Origin: Synchiropus splendidus
Taxonomy: Eukaryota; Chordata; Actinopteri; Syngnathiformes; Callionymidae
Direction of reading: 5' to 3'
Assembly: GCF_027744825.2 (NCBI RefSeq)
Contig: NC_071343.1
Span: 15,424,866-15,488,865, forward strand
Length of the DNA stretch: 64,000 nucleotides
How positions within the stretch are numbered: position 1 is the stretch's first letter; each line of letters begins with the position of its first letter. The notes under the pieces are model-generated. The model ran no database searches. It was not told where the DNA came from and was given only the letters and a program-made list of their open reading frames with translations. A program made the translations under genes and the position numbers. Positions 19,631 to 33,700 of this stretch are shown one piece after another.

Positions 19631-20995
19631 GGTCGTCGGTCAAGGGTGTTCACACAACAATACGTGGGAAGTTGGCATGCTCACAGTAACACACACACGG
19701 ATATGAATGTCCTTATAGATTATGTAACCGTCATCACAGCTTGGCAAAGTAACACTTATACACAACAAATGCACAATAACACCTGGAGCCAGAATACCAG
19801 AGTCGGAAACCGAATCTCACCAAGTCGATTTCGGTGACACCGTCCGAAGAGACACACGCACTCCGACACGCACACACAGACACACATCCTTCGCTTTTAT
19901 TACCGAGATCATGCGACCTCCTTTTGAGTCTAAGTGATCCGAGCTACGTTCTACACGGGCATGTTGAGAGCGGTAAACCTGACGGAAGTACAAAACACTC
20001 TGTAACAGTTGGCAAATGTCAACGAGGTTACATTAGGCTTCGTGTAGTCATTGCTCTGCGGCATATAAAAATAAACAAAGTTGCTCTGGTGCATATTCAG
20101 AATCGTCATCTTTTTGCTATCAGAAGGGAGCGCAGGATGCCCAATGAGAACGGTTCCGTTTTGGGTAAATATGTGCTCATGTATTGTCTGCTACGCCGGG
20201 GGGACACAGGCTAGCTTCATGTTCACTTTCCTTTGATGGTCGTGGAACTACTACGGTGACTTGCTACCACAGGGAACATGCTCGTAAGGTGTGAGTACAT
20301 CTGTCACAAAGTTAAGGACCAACCCCCTGAAAACAATCCCCTGATGCCACTGCAACAAGCAATGAAGCCAAGTGAATGGAGAGCTTTTGGAGAATTCATG
20401 TCCAAAAAGTCCCATTCTGGACATCTCAACTGCACACTAAAGGAGGGGTTCAGGTTGCAGTACTGCTTAAGAGTCTAAAAATGTGTGCCAATAATCCTTT
20501 TGATGGTATATAGAATAACTGTAGTACATTTAGTAACATTTTTTGGAGTTTCCTGTTTTATTCTGTCATTCTACTTTTCTTAGAGAGTAATATTGTGATC
20601 ATTTGCAGTTTAGTGGTAAGTTGAAAGACTGAATTCTGAAGTCAAAGAGGTGAAATATGACTGCGAAAGCTCATGAGGACCAAAGGGAATTTCACCACGT
20701 ACCATACAGAGGGTCACAATAAGGCCATATAAGGCCATTAAAGCTAGGAATTTTAGAAAATGGGGCAGCAATTGACCACTTCTTTTAAAGACATTGAAGA
20801 CAATTAAAATTATTAAACAAAAAAATCTGCAATGTATCGGTGTGAGAAAATACGGCTTTTATTGTTTAGTGTTAAAGGACTTGTTTGTAAAGGTGGGGGG
20901 TTGGTTCTTAACCTTTAGCCACAATGCTAACGTTTTCGCCCTTTCTAGTGTGCGATGACTAGTCTACTAATGCATATCTGACGTAAATATTTCTT
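19631..20995. other. Intergenic DNA between ihh and bin1
   Basis: The two gene 3' ends face each other here. CA-rich stretches at about 19690-19880 and short open frames only; no recognised gene. Confidence 0.5.
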
Positions 20996-21603
20996 TTTAT
21001 TACTGCACTCTCAACAAAACTGCAAAAATATCTTCAAGGAGGATGAAAAAGCCCTTTAACAGACTTCATCCAGGTTCGACCAACAACAGCACAGGGGCCA
21101 AAGCTATCAAATGGAGGTTCAACTCAGGGTCGATTCATGAAAGATGTGAGCTACAAAATCATCGAGTGACACACAACTGCACCGTCAAATCAGCACTGCA
21201 ACACCAGAATCTTGCAGCTAAAACCCAAGACCACGAGTGAGAGATGAACACGTCCGTGTCGCTTACTGCATGTGAATGACTTTTAATATTCTCTGACACG
21301 TCGGAACCAAACGTGAAAAAGGTCCAATTCAAGCAAAGGTGCCTGCATCCATCAAGTATGAGCAGCGTAGATGCAACAGGACCTGAGATGGGCTCGTTTC
21401 TGTAAATTTGGCTGACTAGGTTTTAATCCACAGAAACGCCAGGATCCACTTTTCACACAGTGTTGCAGACGTGACTGAAACCAGCTGGAGCTCCACTCCT
21501 CTGACCAAAGTCCAACTAGCAATACAGGGCAGGAACAAGAACGGAAAAAGGTATGACAGAGGCAGAGTGTGGAAGAAGAGGAAGCCGGCGAGTTTCCCTA
21601 TCT
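20996..21603 (-). other. Probable bin1 3' UTR
   Basis: Follows the bin1 stop (21604-21606). Minus-strand polyadenylation hexamers are ATTAAA at 21282-21287 and AATAAA at 20996-21001. The true end cannot be decided from sequence. Confidence 0.4.
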
Positions 21604-21705
21604 TCACAGCCTCTCAGTGAAGTTCTCCGGGAAAACACCTTTGACGGCGTTCTCCTTGTTCTGCAGCCAGTCGGCCTCTTTGATTCCCATCAGCCAGCCG
21701 TCGTC
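21604..21705 (-). CDS. bin1: bin1 exon 19: second half of the SH3 domain and stop
   Basis: Residues 617-649, [20 protein letters not shown] to [10 protein letters not shown] then TGA. The WLMG tryptophan and FPENF motif complete the ligand-binding surface. Confidence 0.95.
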   Translation of the reverse strand, partial: DDGWLMGIKEADWLQNKENAVKGVFPENFTERL

Positions 21706-24700
21706 CTGGAAGAGGCTCCTCGTAGTCAGTCACCTGCTTGTCACCTGAGTGCGTGAGTGAGTGTGCGTACCTGTTCCTCAGGATTGTCGAAGGGAATGAC
21801 TAGCACCACGTCAGTTGCTTTCATCTCCAGCTCATCTGTGTCATTGGCAGCATAGTCGTGCATCACCTTGACCTGAAGCATCAAAGGAACATCAACAACT
21901 GAAGATCATTTGTGTTAGAGAACATACCACGTTTTTTTGTCTTTGTACCTGTCTTCTTTCACGCAACAGATTCTGACCTTCATTCATCAACTGGGGTTGT
22001 TCTTAACCCAGACAGTGACCTCTTGTCCCTGATCATGTGTCTGCTCCACTTAAAAAAAATCTAATTTCCCCTCATGATGGACTGAGCTCCAACAGGGTGA
22101 GGAGGAGTCCGGTGGTATTTATGTGTTAGAACTCATAGTTCACTGCTATGCAGATGACAGTCGACACTACCTCTCTATGAAGTCTCTAGTTTTGTCGACT
22201 ATCGACTATATGAAGAATCTCAAAACCTGGTTCTCAAAACCTGTCAAAGCAACACAGTAACTCCTCCTAGGGAAAAGTGCAGGGGCACCCCCCGAAGACA
22301 CACCCTTTACCTCTGTCCAGAACACTCCTAACATAACAATAAAGGTCACATCCCATCTCTACAAACTGGTCAACTGGTCCAAAACATCTTCCAAACATCA
22401 CAGCTAACCTCAAACGTCTTCAATGACTCTAGTTCTATCTCCATTCTATTCTAGTTCTATCTCATTTTTACATTTATTCTTTGCCTTGAAACCAGTCTCA
22501 GGAAGTCTGTCCACCACATATCCTATAGATGGCCCATGCCTCCCACAGGACTCCTGAAAAGCTCTTTTCAAACCCTGCCAGGTCAGTCTCCACCTTCTGC
22601 CTGGCAGTTCCAACCTCACCATCTTCCTACCAATGTACTGGCTCTCTCACTCCTCTGTACACGTCCAAACCATCCCCGTCTAGCCTCTCTGACTTTGTCT
22701 CCTAAACACCTGACCACATGTGCTGTCCCTCTGATCTACTGCTTCCTCATCCTATCCATCCTGCTCACTCCCAGAGAGAAGCTGTTTACTGTTTCCAAAA
22801 CCAAACAACATTGCTGGCCTGACCACCGTACGCCTTCCCTTTCAGATACTTTATGAATCTGACGTTTTTATCTTCTTATATCTTTGCTCTGACACGTCAC
22901 ATGACCAGTATCATGAAACCCAATGTCATCATCAGTGACAGGCCCGAAAAGTTCTCCCCACCTTTTCTACAGACACATATATACTGCACATATCTTACCT
23001 TGAACAGGAAACCAGGCGGCATTTCTGGTTCTGACGGTGCTGCTGCAACTGTTTCTTCTGGTTCTGGGGCCGGTGTCTGAAAATACAAAGCCCTTTTTTT
23101 GTATTATGTTGATCCAGGATTTTGCCTTTCAATCAGAGATTTGTCTTTTTGGAAAAAAAAAAAAAAAAACATATAGAAGTGAATACAACCCACCTCCTCC
23201 GGTGCCGCCTCCTCGACAGGTTCTGGCTCTTGTACTGGTTCAGGCTCGGGCTCTGGCTCGGGACTCGGTTCTGGCTCTGCTTCTGCTGGTGATGATGCAG
23301 CCTCCCCCTGAGAGCAGACACCAACACAGCTGTGATCAAGAGGCTTCAGAAAGGGTTGGTTCTACTGCACGACAGAAGTGGGACGCACAGACAGCGGACA
23401 GTTGCAGTAATGTAGCACATTAGCAGTGAGAGCCACTTCCAGTCCCTATTTATTTCCCAGCAACTCAATGCATCCATCCTGCCGGTCCAGATGCATCCTA
23501 CATCCTTCTCCACCTTTAACTAAAGAGCTGATGCATCCACTCCTCTGGATGCATCCCTCCACGTTCTCACTCCCCGTTACCTGACCCTCCTCTTCATTAT
23601 TGGCCTCAGCATCAGCAGAGAGGGCGGCTTCCTCCTCGCTGTTCTCAGCCGGGGGCTCCACTTCATCCTCTGTGGGGGCCACCTCTGTGACCTGCTCCTC
23701 CTCAGGCCAGTCCTCCTGGTACTCAGCCGCCGGCTGCTCCTCTTCGTCCCCCCACTCCTCCTGAGCTTCCTCCACTTGGTCATAGTGGACCGGTTGGGTT
23801 CCGTCGTCACCCCAGCTCTCGTTGGCGGCAGCAATGGGGTCATAGCGGACCGGCTGCGTCCCATCATCCCCCCAAGCCTCTGCAGCTGCGGCCACAGGGT
23901 CATAGTGCCGCTGGGGTTCCTCTTCCTGTTCACCATTGTCCTCATGCTGAGGAGCAGGTGTCACATTTGGAGGAGATGACATCAGACACCTTATATACAG
24001 CTGTTAAAGGGGGGTCATAAATGAGGGGGTACTTTGGGGGAAGTGGCACATTGAAGTTCTAAAAAAAAAAAAAAATTTTTACCCTGTCAGGGAATACATC
24101 GCATGTACTTAAATCTGATACATTCATGTTCAATTTGGAAAAACCTCCCTCAGACATGGTGAAAATCTAGATCTCGCCAGCCATATATTTTTGGTTTCGC
24201 TGTAAACAATAGCCACTTAGCAATCTTATCTACTCACACAGGGGTTGGACAAAATAATGGAAAGCTGAAAAAGCTTCAAGGTGTTTCCATTATTTTGTCC
24301 AATCCCTGTAAGAGACAATAATTCAAGGCTGAATTATTTTGAATTATCACCTGCCTCTGGAAATAGATATAGTCCATCCAAATGTCACAAATGAAATAGG
24401 TTGTAATTCTTCTTCATGAACATGTCTTACATTTAAAATATTAGAAAATATTTTGCCAACAAAAATTGCTAAAGGAGTGAAAACAGATTGACATTTTATT
24501 TGGAAAGCGTTTATCAATTTTATCTCAATATAGTTTCATATTTCATGTTGACTAAATATATTATAAATATGTTTACAGTTCTGTTCATTTTACAGCAATC
24601 TTTTTTTCAGTCTATGCTTTATGCTAAGCTAAAAAAAAGAAATGAACTTAACTATATTTATGTTGTTGCAAGTGATTTAGCGCAATTTCAACTAGAACTA

Positions 24701-27700
24701 GATCTCTAGCTAAAATATTAAAATAACATTTAAAAAATACCATTTTAAGCAGTTGATTTAGTATCAGTTTAAATACATGGCAGGAGCCTCTGTGGATTAG
24801 CACAATATAGTTTCATTGAGATCAACATTATTTATAAATAAATGGCTGGTATTTGTAGGGGAATACAAATGCATTCTTCATTGCACAGGGGGATAAACTT
24901 TGTGGGTCATTCAGGTCAAAAGAAAATCGTGATGAGGCAAAGGAGAAGCAGCTGCAGAAGGCGGGGAAGTAAACCTGTCTTTGTCCATCAGACAGATGTT
25001 GGTTCTTCTGTGCGCAGTTCTCATGTTCAGATGGAGAAAGAGGAGAGGGGCTTTGTAAGAACAGAAGTGTCTTTCTGCTGGATCGTCTTTTGCCATTTCA
25101 GAGACACCTCTCTCTTACAGCGCAGAGATGGAGGGGGGGAGGTTAGTAGATGTGAGCGAGGTTGAGAAGTTGCCCCTTCGTTTGACGTTTCGGAAGCTTT
25201 TATTGCAAACTCGAGCAACTTAACTCAACATCCACAGCGGATCCCTGCGTGTTACGTGGACGGTTCATGGCGTTTAAGGACGAGTGTGAGCAAACAGGGA
25301 TGCCGAGGAGAGAAAGAAAGGTTCAATTCAGAAACCACTTCGTGCAGCGTCGAAGAAAGTGACTGCAATAACTTTTCACTTTTGTTTAAAGAAAAAGTGA
25401 TTTCAAACTGAATTGACCGGTTCCCAAGTTCAACTGGTGCAGCACATTTACGTTCTCCAGAAGCACCGCAGACATGAGGATTCACGTACAAGCAAACTTG
25501 GGAGGCGAAAGAAACACATTCATGGAAAATAAATGGAGGAAACATGAGCTTCCACAGACTATCACGACAATGAGAGAAATGCAGCTCATTAATGAATGAA
25601 AATGAATGAATAAATGAAAAGAATGAACGTGATACATCGATGGGTTTTTGCTCACCCATGAGTCCCAGTTTGCCGGCTGTAAAAAGCATGAAAAAAGAAT
25701 GAATTTAAACCTCAAAATGCAGATTTGAATGGGTCTGTATCTCAATGCAGCTCCATGCTCCCAGAAAGCGAAAGATATCTAGCAGAAAGGGAACAAGCAC
25801 TGAAAAAACAGTTAAAACAGTTCTATGAGCGCAGTCAGTACAAAAAAATGTTTGACCCATAACGCAGTGTTTTTCAACCATTGTGCCGTGACAGACTGTC
25901 AGGCTGGTGCGCAACTACCAGTTGTTTCTCAACCTGATGTGCCTCTAACTTGACCACACACCTTCACCACAGAATGATGGGGTGTTCCTTGTCAAAGACT
26001 GTCTGCACAGCAGAGCCAACAGAGCTAACAGATCTAATGGCTAACGTTGCGTCGCAAAACTATATCGACACTCACAACGTCACAATTTGCTTTGTGGTTT
26101 AAAGCTTGGCAAAAAACGAAATGCAGAACCAAATAAATGATAAAGAATAACTGTTGTTATGAACCTGAGGCATAGAATGTGAAAGATTTGTCTGAAAATT
26201 CCCCAAACTAAAATAAAATAATTCGAAAGAGATCATGCTGAAATCAAAGCAGTTATTCAGAAATAAATGAAGAAATAAATCATTATATACTTCTTGCCAC
26301 ATTGCCCACTCCTTCTGGTGAAATTTATAAACAGTAGCTACAACTTTCCACAAATTAAACAGGATTTTTTTCAATGAACAAAGTGTGCTGTGGTTTAAAA
26401 AAGGTTGAAAAACACTGCCATAACGCTCAGCAACAATTGAAGCTTCAATATCTAAATGAACCAAAGTAAAAAATATGAACTCTGTTTCAGTCAGACTGAT
26501 TTATAATGTCTCGTGTGAAGTCTTCACAATATTTTAAATCATATCAAGAAAATATTAACAGCGAGAAGGAGGAAAAGTGGAGAAATGTCAAGAAGCAGTT
26601 TCATGCTGCCATCCACCATTTGGATTCGAAGAGCCAGGAAGATGCATCACCCCGAAATGTTGCCAAGTCTTACAAAATATTGCTCTGTGTATCACTGAAT
26701 AGTCTCCAAATATGTCAGGCAGCTTTGACTGTTGGCTAGTAGGTTAGTTGAAATGACAGAATATTGAGTAAAACTTGGCGTCGTCGTGTCAGTATCGACT
26801 CATGCCAGGACTCATCCACCTGTGTGACGGCGGAGACTTTGGCTGCTGCACTGAAAGAATCCAGGTCCATGTCCAACAGGCTGCCGACTGCAGGACTGTC
26901 GAACTAACAACAACAGGAAGAGGACGACTCACTGTCTCACTGACATAAACACAGACAGACAGGGCCAGCGTCCGGCGTCTGTGCCTCGGTTTGAGGAGGA
27001 TGGCTGGACACTGACCTCTGTGGGGGAGGTGATGCTGATGTCGGGGGCGGCCGCGGCATCGAACAGGTTCACGATCTGCTCCTGTTTCATGTCCTTGCAT
27101 GGCGTCACCTTAGGTGGGGGAGGCACTGCTGGCTTTAGCTGAGAGGAGAAGACACTCTTACTATCGCACCAGTCTTTCATTCTATCAGTGGTGCCAAAAC
27201 AGTTGTGAACTAGCGGTTTTAAGTACCTTGGATGGAGATTTGGGGATGGGGGGTGGTCCTCCCGGCCTTAGAGTGTGGTTAGTAGTATCGTTGCCACTGA
27301 ACGATGAAGAGAAAAGGGGTAAAAGAGAAGAGATGGGGTCTCAGATTAGAGAGGAACACAGAGATTTGTGAGTGCTGTAGAGGTCAGAGAGAAACGCTGA
27401 CACGGGTGGAAAGAAGATGAAACGCATGCATGAGTTGCCGTTGCAAGAGCTGTCATGCAAAAAAAGAAACAAAAACGTGAGCATCTAATCCTCTGGCTAA
27501 CTGTATCCCATGCAAGCAGGCTGTGCCCCCAGCTTATGACCAAAATAGAGCAGTGGAGCTGTTAGAGATGCTGGAAGAAAGCGGCACAAGATCTACTGAT
27601 GTGAAGAGTTGGACAAACCTATCACCTCCAGTAAGAACAGATCAAATGTCACTTTATATTTGGTCTGAAATAGTATAGTATTCTACATGATAGTGGGAGC

Positions 27701-30700
27701 ATAGATATACTGACTCATTATCCTGGTCTCTATAAGGTCTCCTAGCTCTACTCTGAGTCTCAAAGGGACGACAACTTCATTATCATCGTCGCCAGTTGGC
27801 GACGGAACAAGACTGAATATAAAATATTACTCTGCCTTTTGGCTCAGCTCTTTTTTATCCCTCTAAAATGATCTTTGTCACCTGTAGGAGTTGATCCTGA
27901 TCCCTCACCTCTAGTGGAAACCATCGGCTACAGAAGTGTAGTATCATAAAGGTGACACTTATAAGTCTTCATTCAGCTGTGTGCACAACAGAAGAGCCCA
28001 AGCTCAACCTTCCACTCTAAGGTTTGTCGAACTCCTCTTCATCTGCAGGTCAAAGTGCAAAAAGCTCCAGGTTGTCAGCAAGTTAGGTTCTCCCGGGAAT
28101 TCTCCCAAAACTAAACCGGCATTCCGACAGTCGGACAGACAGGTCAGCTGGACAGACAGACAGGAGTTGTGTCACTATGGTTACCACAGTCGCTGCTTGT
28201 TACCTCCTATTTGCTCCTGACGATAAGGCGCCGCGTTTACCTGTCTTTCTGCAAGGAGTTCAGGGGTGGCTTCACGTTAGAAAGTGCTCACACTACTGTA
28301 TGCATTTCATATCTTTGTGTAGAGAGCAACCAACAATACAGAGAGCTGAGAATTGAATTCTATATCTGCAGCGATCAACCTCACTTAGATTAAATTCATT
28401 GGACATAATCTGATCGTGTCTCAACAAGGAGTTAAAGACAACACCACCGTTAATACCCATGAACAGAAGACAAGCTGGAAGAAATGTAGGAGAGCATGAG
28501 GCTGCTGCTCTCCAGCTCAGCAGATACCTGAGTGCACCACAGCGTTAGAACAACAAGGTCCTTTTGTGAGGCGCTATAAAAATAACAAAACCTCATCGTT
28601 TAATTTACTCGCACTTCTAATTCTGCAGACTGCGCCCGGCAGTCACAGGCTCGTTTTTGTTATCGGCAGGTTTAAATATTTGCCGAACATGATTTATTTT
28701 TTGGCCAAGACTGGACGGAGCCAGGGACGTTCAACGTGGTGGGCGTTTATTTTCGTTGCCGGTCGAGATGGTGAACCACAGTGACGGATTGATGTTTTCC
28801 CAAAAGATTCTCACACAAAAGGTGTGTTGAAGGCGACGTTAGGATGTTTTGAATGCGAGGCTCGGTGGGCCGGTGGTTGAGCGCAGAATAAAGGCGGGGT
28901 AATGTTCACAAAGATGGCTTTAGCGACCGGATTTTATCTCCGCTGAGAGAGCGACGAAGGAGTTATCGCTGTACAACTGCAGCACAGTAAGAATAATTCA
29001 TGTTTAAACTGCAGCTGCAGACTTACCTGGTTGTGTCTGATTTTTCCAACGCTTCCAAGACATCATACAAATCCTGATCCAACTGCAGAAGAAGAAATAA
29101 AAATGAGACTAAATGAGAATGGACAGAAAAATTTAAGTGTAAAAAAAACATCAGGCACATCAGGCTGCACACATCACTGTGTACAGACTTAACTTCAATG
29201 TAACCATTCTGGAATGGAATATTTAAATGTGAGTCATCATTATTTATTATTTATAAAACCTCTAAATATTAGATTTATTTTCATCTCTAGCTTGAACTAT
29301 AAATAACGTTTCAACATCTAGTTTGTTCTGGCTTTTCCTATCGATAACAAATGAAACAAAAATAATGAAAAATAACAGAGTTTGATTCTGTTCTGGTATA
29401 TGTCCTCCTTGCTCTTCCTTTGGCGTTAGGACTCTCCTCTCCTCTCTTACAGTTAACATAGGTGTGAGTGTGTGTCACCATTAAATTGCATTTTTTTCAT
29501 ACATCACACCTCCTTTCTCTTCATTCATTCATTATTTTTCCCCCAGCAACTCATTTATTCAGTTTGATTATATTTTGTTTTTTTAAGTATTGGATTTTCA
29601 ATTTTAGTCTTCACATTTCTTCTTTTTTCTCCAAATGTTTTAACTTCACAGCCACTGTTTTTATATGGTGAGACCTTTTTTTAATCTTCAGAAGATGAAG
29701 AAGAAAAGAAGCAGAACCACTAGTGCTTAGACCAGAGGTGGGCAATTTAATTTCCTACAGGGCCAGGTTATCTATCGTGGCCCTTGAGAGAGGCCGTCAA
29801 ACCCAAGGGGTAAGAAAACATTGAAAATAAAAATCAATTATGAAATTACACTTTTTAAATGCACAGAAAATGTTGGCTTATTGTGTTTTATTTTATTTAA
29901 ACCACATTCCATTTAAATATTCTGTCTCATAAATTTCACAATTTACTTTCAATTCTGATGTATTTTAAGGGACAAGAAACTCTCCTGAAATAGCCAACGG
30001 AAAAGACAAACAATGAAGAATCATATTTTCTAAAATGAAAAGGGAGCCAAATGTGAGGTTACCTAAATGTAACCATTGTACTCTGAAGTGTTGGAGCTTG
30101 TGAGGGCACGCTGAAGGAGAACAAATCTTTACTCAAGGTCCCAAGGACCCTCCATGAGTGAAGCCTCCGAGGCCCATCCGATGGCTGAACATGTGAGCAA
30201 TGTTGTATAATATATTGTGGCTAGTGCCACAGTTTACGTACAGTATCTGTACATTGAGGGAGCAAGACAGAGCAGGACTTCATCTTCCAGAATCAGCTAT
30301 ATGCATTGATGGATTCTTGATTTTTTTTTTTCTCCAAAGCTGACAGATCCTCCTCGTTGACAGCCCTGACCCCCATGTTTGCCCCCTAACCCAGACATCT
30401 GTGTTTGCTCTGTGTCACTGCGGTGACTTGTTTTTGTCTGGCTCTTATGTGAATCCATCTGTCTGGTTATTGACTCTTACCCGGCTTATTTCCTTGTGAA
30501 ACTTCTCCTCGAACCCGGCCAGACTTTGGAAGGTGCTGACATAAAACCCAACGCGACTGGAAAGTGGAGAAGGAGAAACAGAAGCCGTGATTGTAGCATC
30601 TTTCCGACCACAGGAAAGTCTCCGTCCACTCGTGCCCACACCTGTTCCACAGCGATGGAAGCTCCTCTTGTAAGTCAATATTTATCTCCTCGAACACCTT

Positions 30701-33700
30701 CTGGGCTCTCTCTAACTCCTCCTCGGCCTGGAACCAAGCAACACCTCGACATCAGTACACGTAATTCTATATTTCAATGGCATTCTAGTCCTTTAAATGA
30801 GGCGCACCTGGCTCCGGGACAGGCTGCTCTGGGCAACGTTATGTGCAGACAGGATTCCTTGAGCCCAGCCGGGAGTGGCGCGCTCCAACAAAGACGAAGG
30901 CTGGTGGAAGACGAGGCAAGAATGAGTAAGACTTAGTAACAAATATATGACTTTCTTCTTTAATACTTTGGTAATTTTGATCCCGCCGTCCTTTTTCTTG
31001 GTTTTGTGAGTTGTAGCATAGTTGTGTCTGGCGCTGTCGTAGTCCACCAACTTCCTGTCTCGCTTCGCGATCCGAGCCTGGGTAAAACAGATTCACAGAG
31101 TCAGTCGTACATTGGTACCTCGGGGATTGCGACCAACCTTGATGTCGGGAAACTGGCCCAGGTAGGTGTCCATGGAGATGAGCGCGTGATCTACCAACTT
31201 CTGATGGTAGTCGGTCCACAGCACATCACAGTCCTGCAGGGGGAGACACATCACTCTCTTCAGTTGTAGACTTGATAGTTACTGCTGCTAACAGTGACCC
31301 GCAGAATCACTTGTTGTGTCAATTTATAAATGTTGCAGATGATAATATAATGGAAGAAAATTAGAACAAAATGCTTTCCTTGTCACTGAAGAGGAAAAAC
31401 TACCATGAACAAGTTTTTTAACCCTTACTTACTAGAGTATACAATTTACAGTACATATTACTAGTTTTAACATTGGTTAGCTTAGCAACTTAAAATTGAT
31501 CTGCAGGATAAATCAACATTTTTAGTTTGAGTTTGTGTGTTAAAATGTTGTCCTCAACAGGCATTTAAATTGCTCAAATAAATTCTGAAACGTACTCAAC
31601 TAAAAAAATGTAATGTGACTGTAATTACATTTTTTAATATTTTGTTTTTATTTTTATTTCACCCTATTTGTCCCCCAGCCGATAAAACTGATCTTCTTAT
31701 CCCACTCCATACTGTAAGTGATAAGCCTCCTGTTAACCTGATGGTGTTTTTCAAGGTCATTCCTCAAAAGCACTTTGAGTGATGGCAATGTAATGAAACA
31801 AGACGTCCTCTGTCTGTGGAAGAGCAACTGATCCATGCAAGTCATCACTGCTGCATCTCCAGCCAGAGATAACAACAAAGTTTTTACTGAGTCAATTGTT
31901 AAGCTATAAGAAACAGCACAACAGCTTTGATTCCTCCATGATCATCCAGCACCTTCCTCAGATGATGGAGCTAATCCCAGCTGACAGAGGGCAAAAGGTC
32001 AGAGTGACCCGGGGCATTTACGGCCAGTCCATCACAGGACACAGAGAGAAAGACCACAATTGACAGAAACCAATTACTCAGATGCATTTAAGAGGTCGAA
32101 CAGTGACGCTAACCGCTGAGCCTCCCTCTTCTAGTGCTCTATCAGACATTAATTCACATGAGCTCTAAGACATGCAACTTTTGTGAACTTAAATTTGCAT
32201 CAATTCTGATGTAATTGTCCACGTATGGTTACTGGTTTACTCTTTACCTCACTTTTTGGTTTTTTTTAGTGACAAGTTGATGCCAGTGTCAGTGCTTCAG
32301 CGAAGACTTTCATGTTTGCAGTCACCATGTCACCACCAGAAAATATTTACTCTTCATTTCGTACAAAATAAATTTGACATATGCAATTGTTCATGATAAA
32401 TGTAAAATATTTTATATAAGATATGATGCATTGAAGGGATGAACTGACATTTAATGATGCTCTGCATAATGGGGCGATAACTTTTGACACAAAAAAAAAG
32501 AATCTCAGTGCTGCAGCGCTCAGTAATGGTTCTGTTCATTTGAGGGAGGCGAATTAGAGGAACAGCTGAGGAGCACAGTAGAAGAAGGATCAGCTCCAGC
32601 TCACACGAAGGAAGACTTGTTTCGCTCTGAATTTAACACCTTTGAGATGGTGTACCAGACATCACAGAGCTGCAGAGAAGCACTTTCTATCCGACTCAGA
32701 ATCAAAGCTATTTATGTGTCATTAGATTTAAATAATCCAGGCAAACAAAGAGATTATTGTTTTTCTTCCATGTTAAGACACTTTTGAAAGCACATGAACA
32801 AGCCAATGAAAGGTTTTTCAAAGTAAAATGAAAACTCATTTTAAAGGTGTATTCTATATTATTGTAACACAAAGTTCATTAGCAAAAATATGGACATTAG
32901 TCTCACGAAAAACAATCACCCTTTTTGATGTAACTACAAAAAGGTTCTGACCTCAACGATGGATTCAACCTCGTTCTTGCCGTACCACTCGTGTTCGTAC
33001 ATGTCGGCCAGACACGCCTGCACGTTCTTGGAGGACTCGTGCATGGCTAGGTGGAGGAAATACATGATCAGCGGCACAAATGTAATGTATTTACGTTGAT
33101 AGAAAAACACTCACCTTTCACCGCTTCCAAATATGCTCTCAGGTCTCTCTGTAGTTTGCTACCTTCAGCCTGTGAAGAAGACGACACGTCTTCACATTCG
33201 AGTCCCCCCTCAACTACCTCCTTTATTGTTAGAACTTTCACATGAAGTTCCTGCTTTATTCCAGTAGACAGTGGAAATAAACAGCCATTCATTACTTCCT
33301 CTCAGACACAGCTTGTTTGCTCTGCTCTCAGCACTGATGGTGAACACTGCTCCCTTATAAAAGAACTGATGCTGTTATTGTTTCCATGTTGACAGAGCAC
33401 ATCTGAGGCTCTGTCAAAATGGCTTAATATCATATGGCTCCATAAATAGCCGCAATAATAAGAAAATATAAGACACAGCGAGCTCCTGCTTCAGTGCTAC
33501 ATGGCAGTTGGGATTCCCAGTGTACAGAGGTACCTCGGTTCTCGACCACAATCCGTTTCAGACGGCCCTTCGAGAAGCGATTTGTTCAAAATCTGAATCA
33601 ATGTTTCCCATTACAATGAATGGAAAAAGAAATAATGCGTTTCAAGCCTTAAAATAGTCTTTTGTAGGAGTGAATGTAGAGTGTCTGCTGCAGGTGCGCT

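Noticed and set aside
20725..20734. Perfect CArG box (CCATATAAGG) near the bin1 3' end
   Set aside because: Tempting for a muscle gene, but several such decamers are expected by chance in 64 kb and the position is downstream of the gene.
22536..22856. 106-codon plus-strand ORF
   Set aside because: Antisense of the LINE ORF2 fragment (copy A) inside a bin1 intron.
23037..23423. 128-codon plus-strand ORF
   Set aside because: Antisense to bin1 exons 16 and 17, which have clear splice borders and homology on the minus strand.
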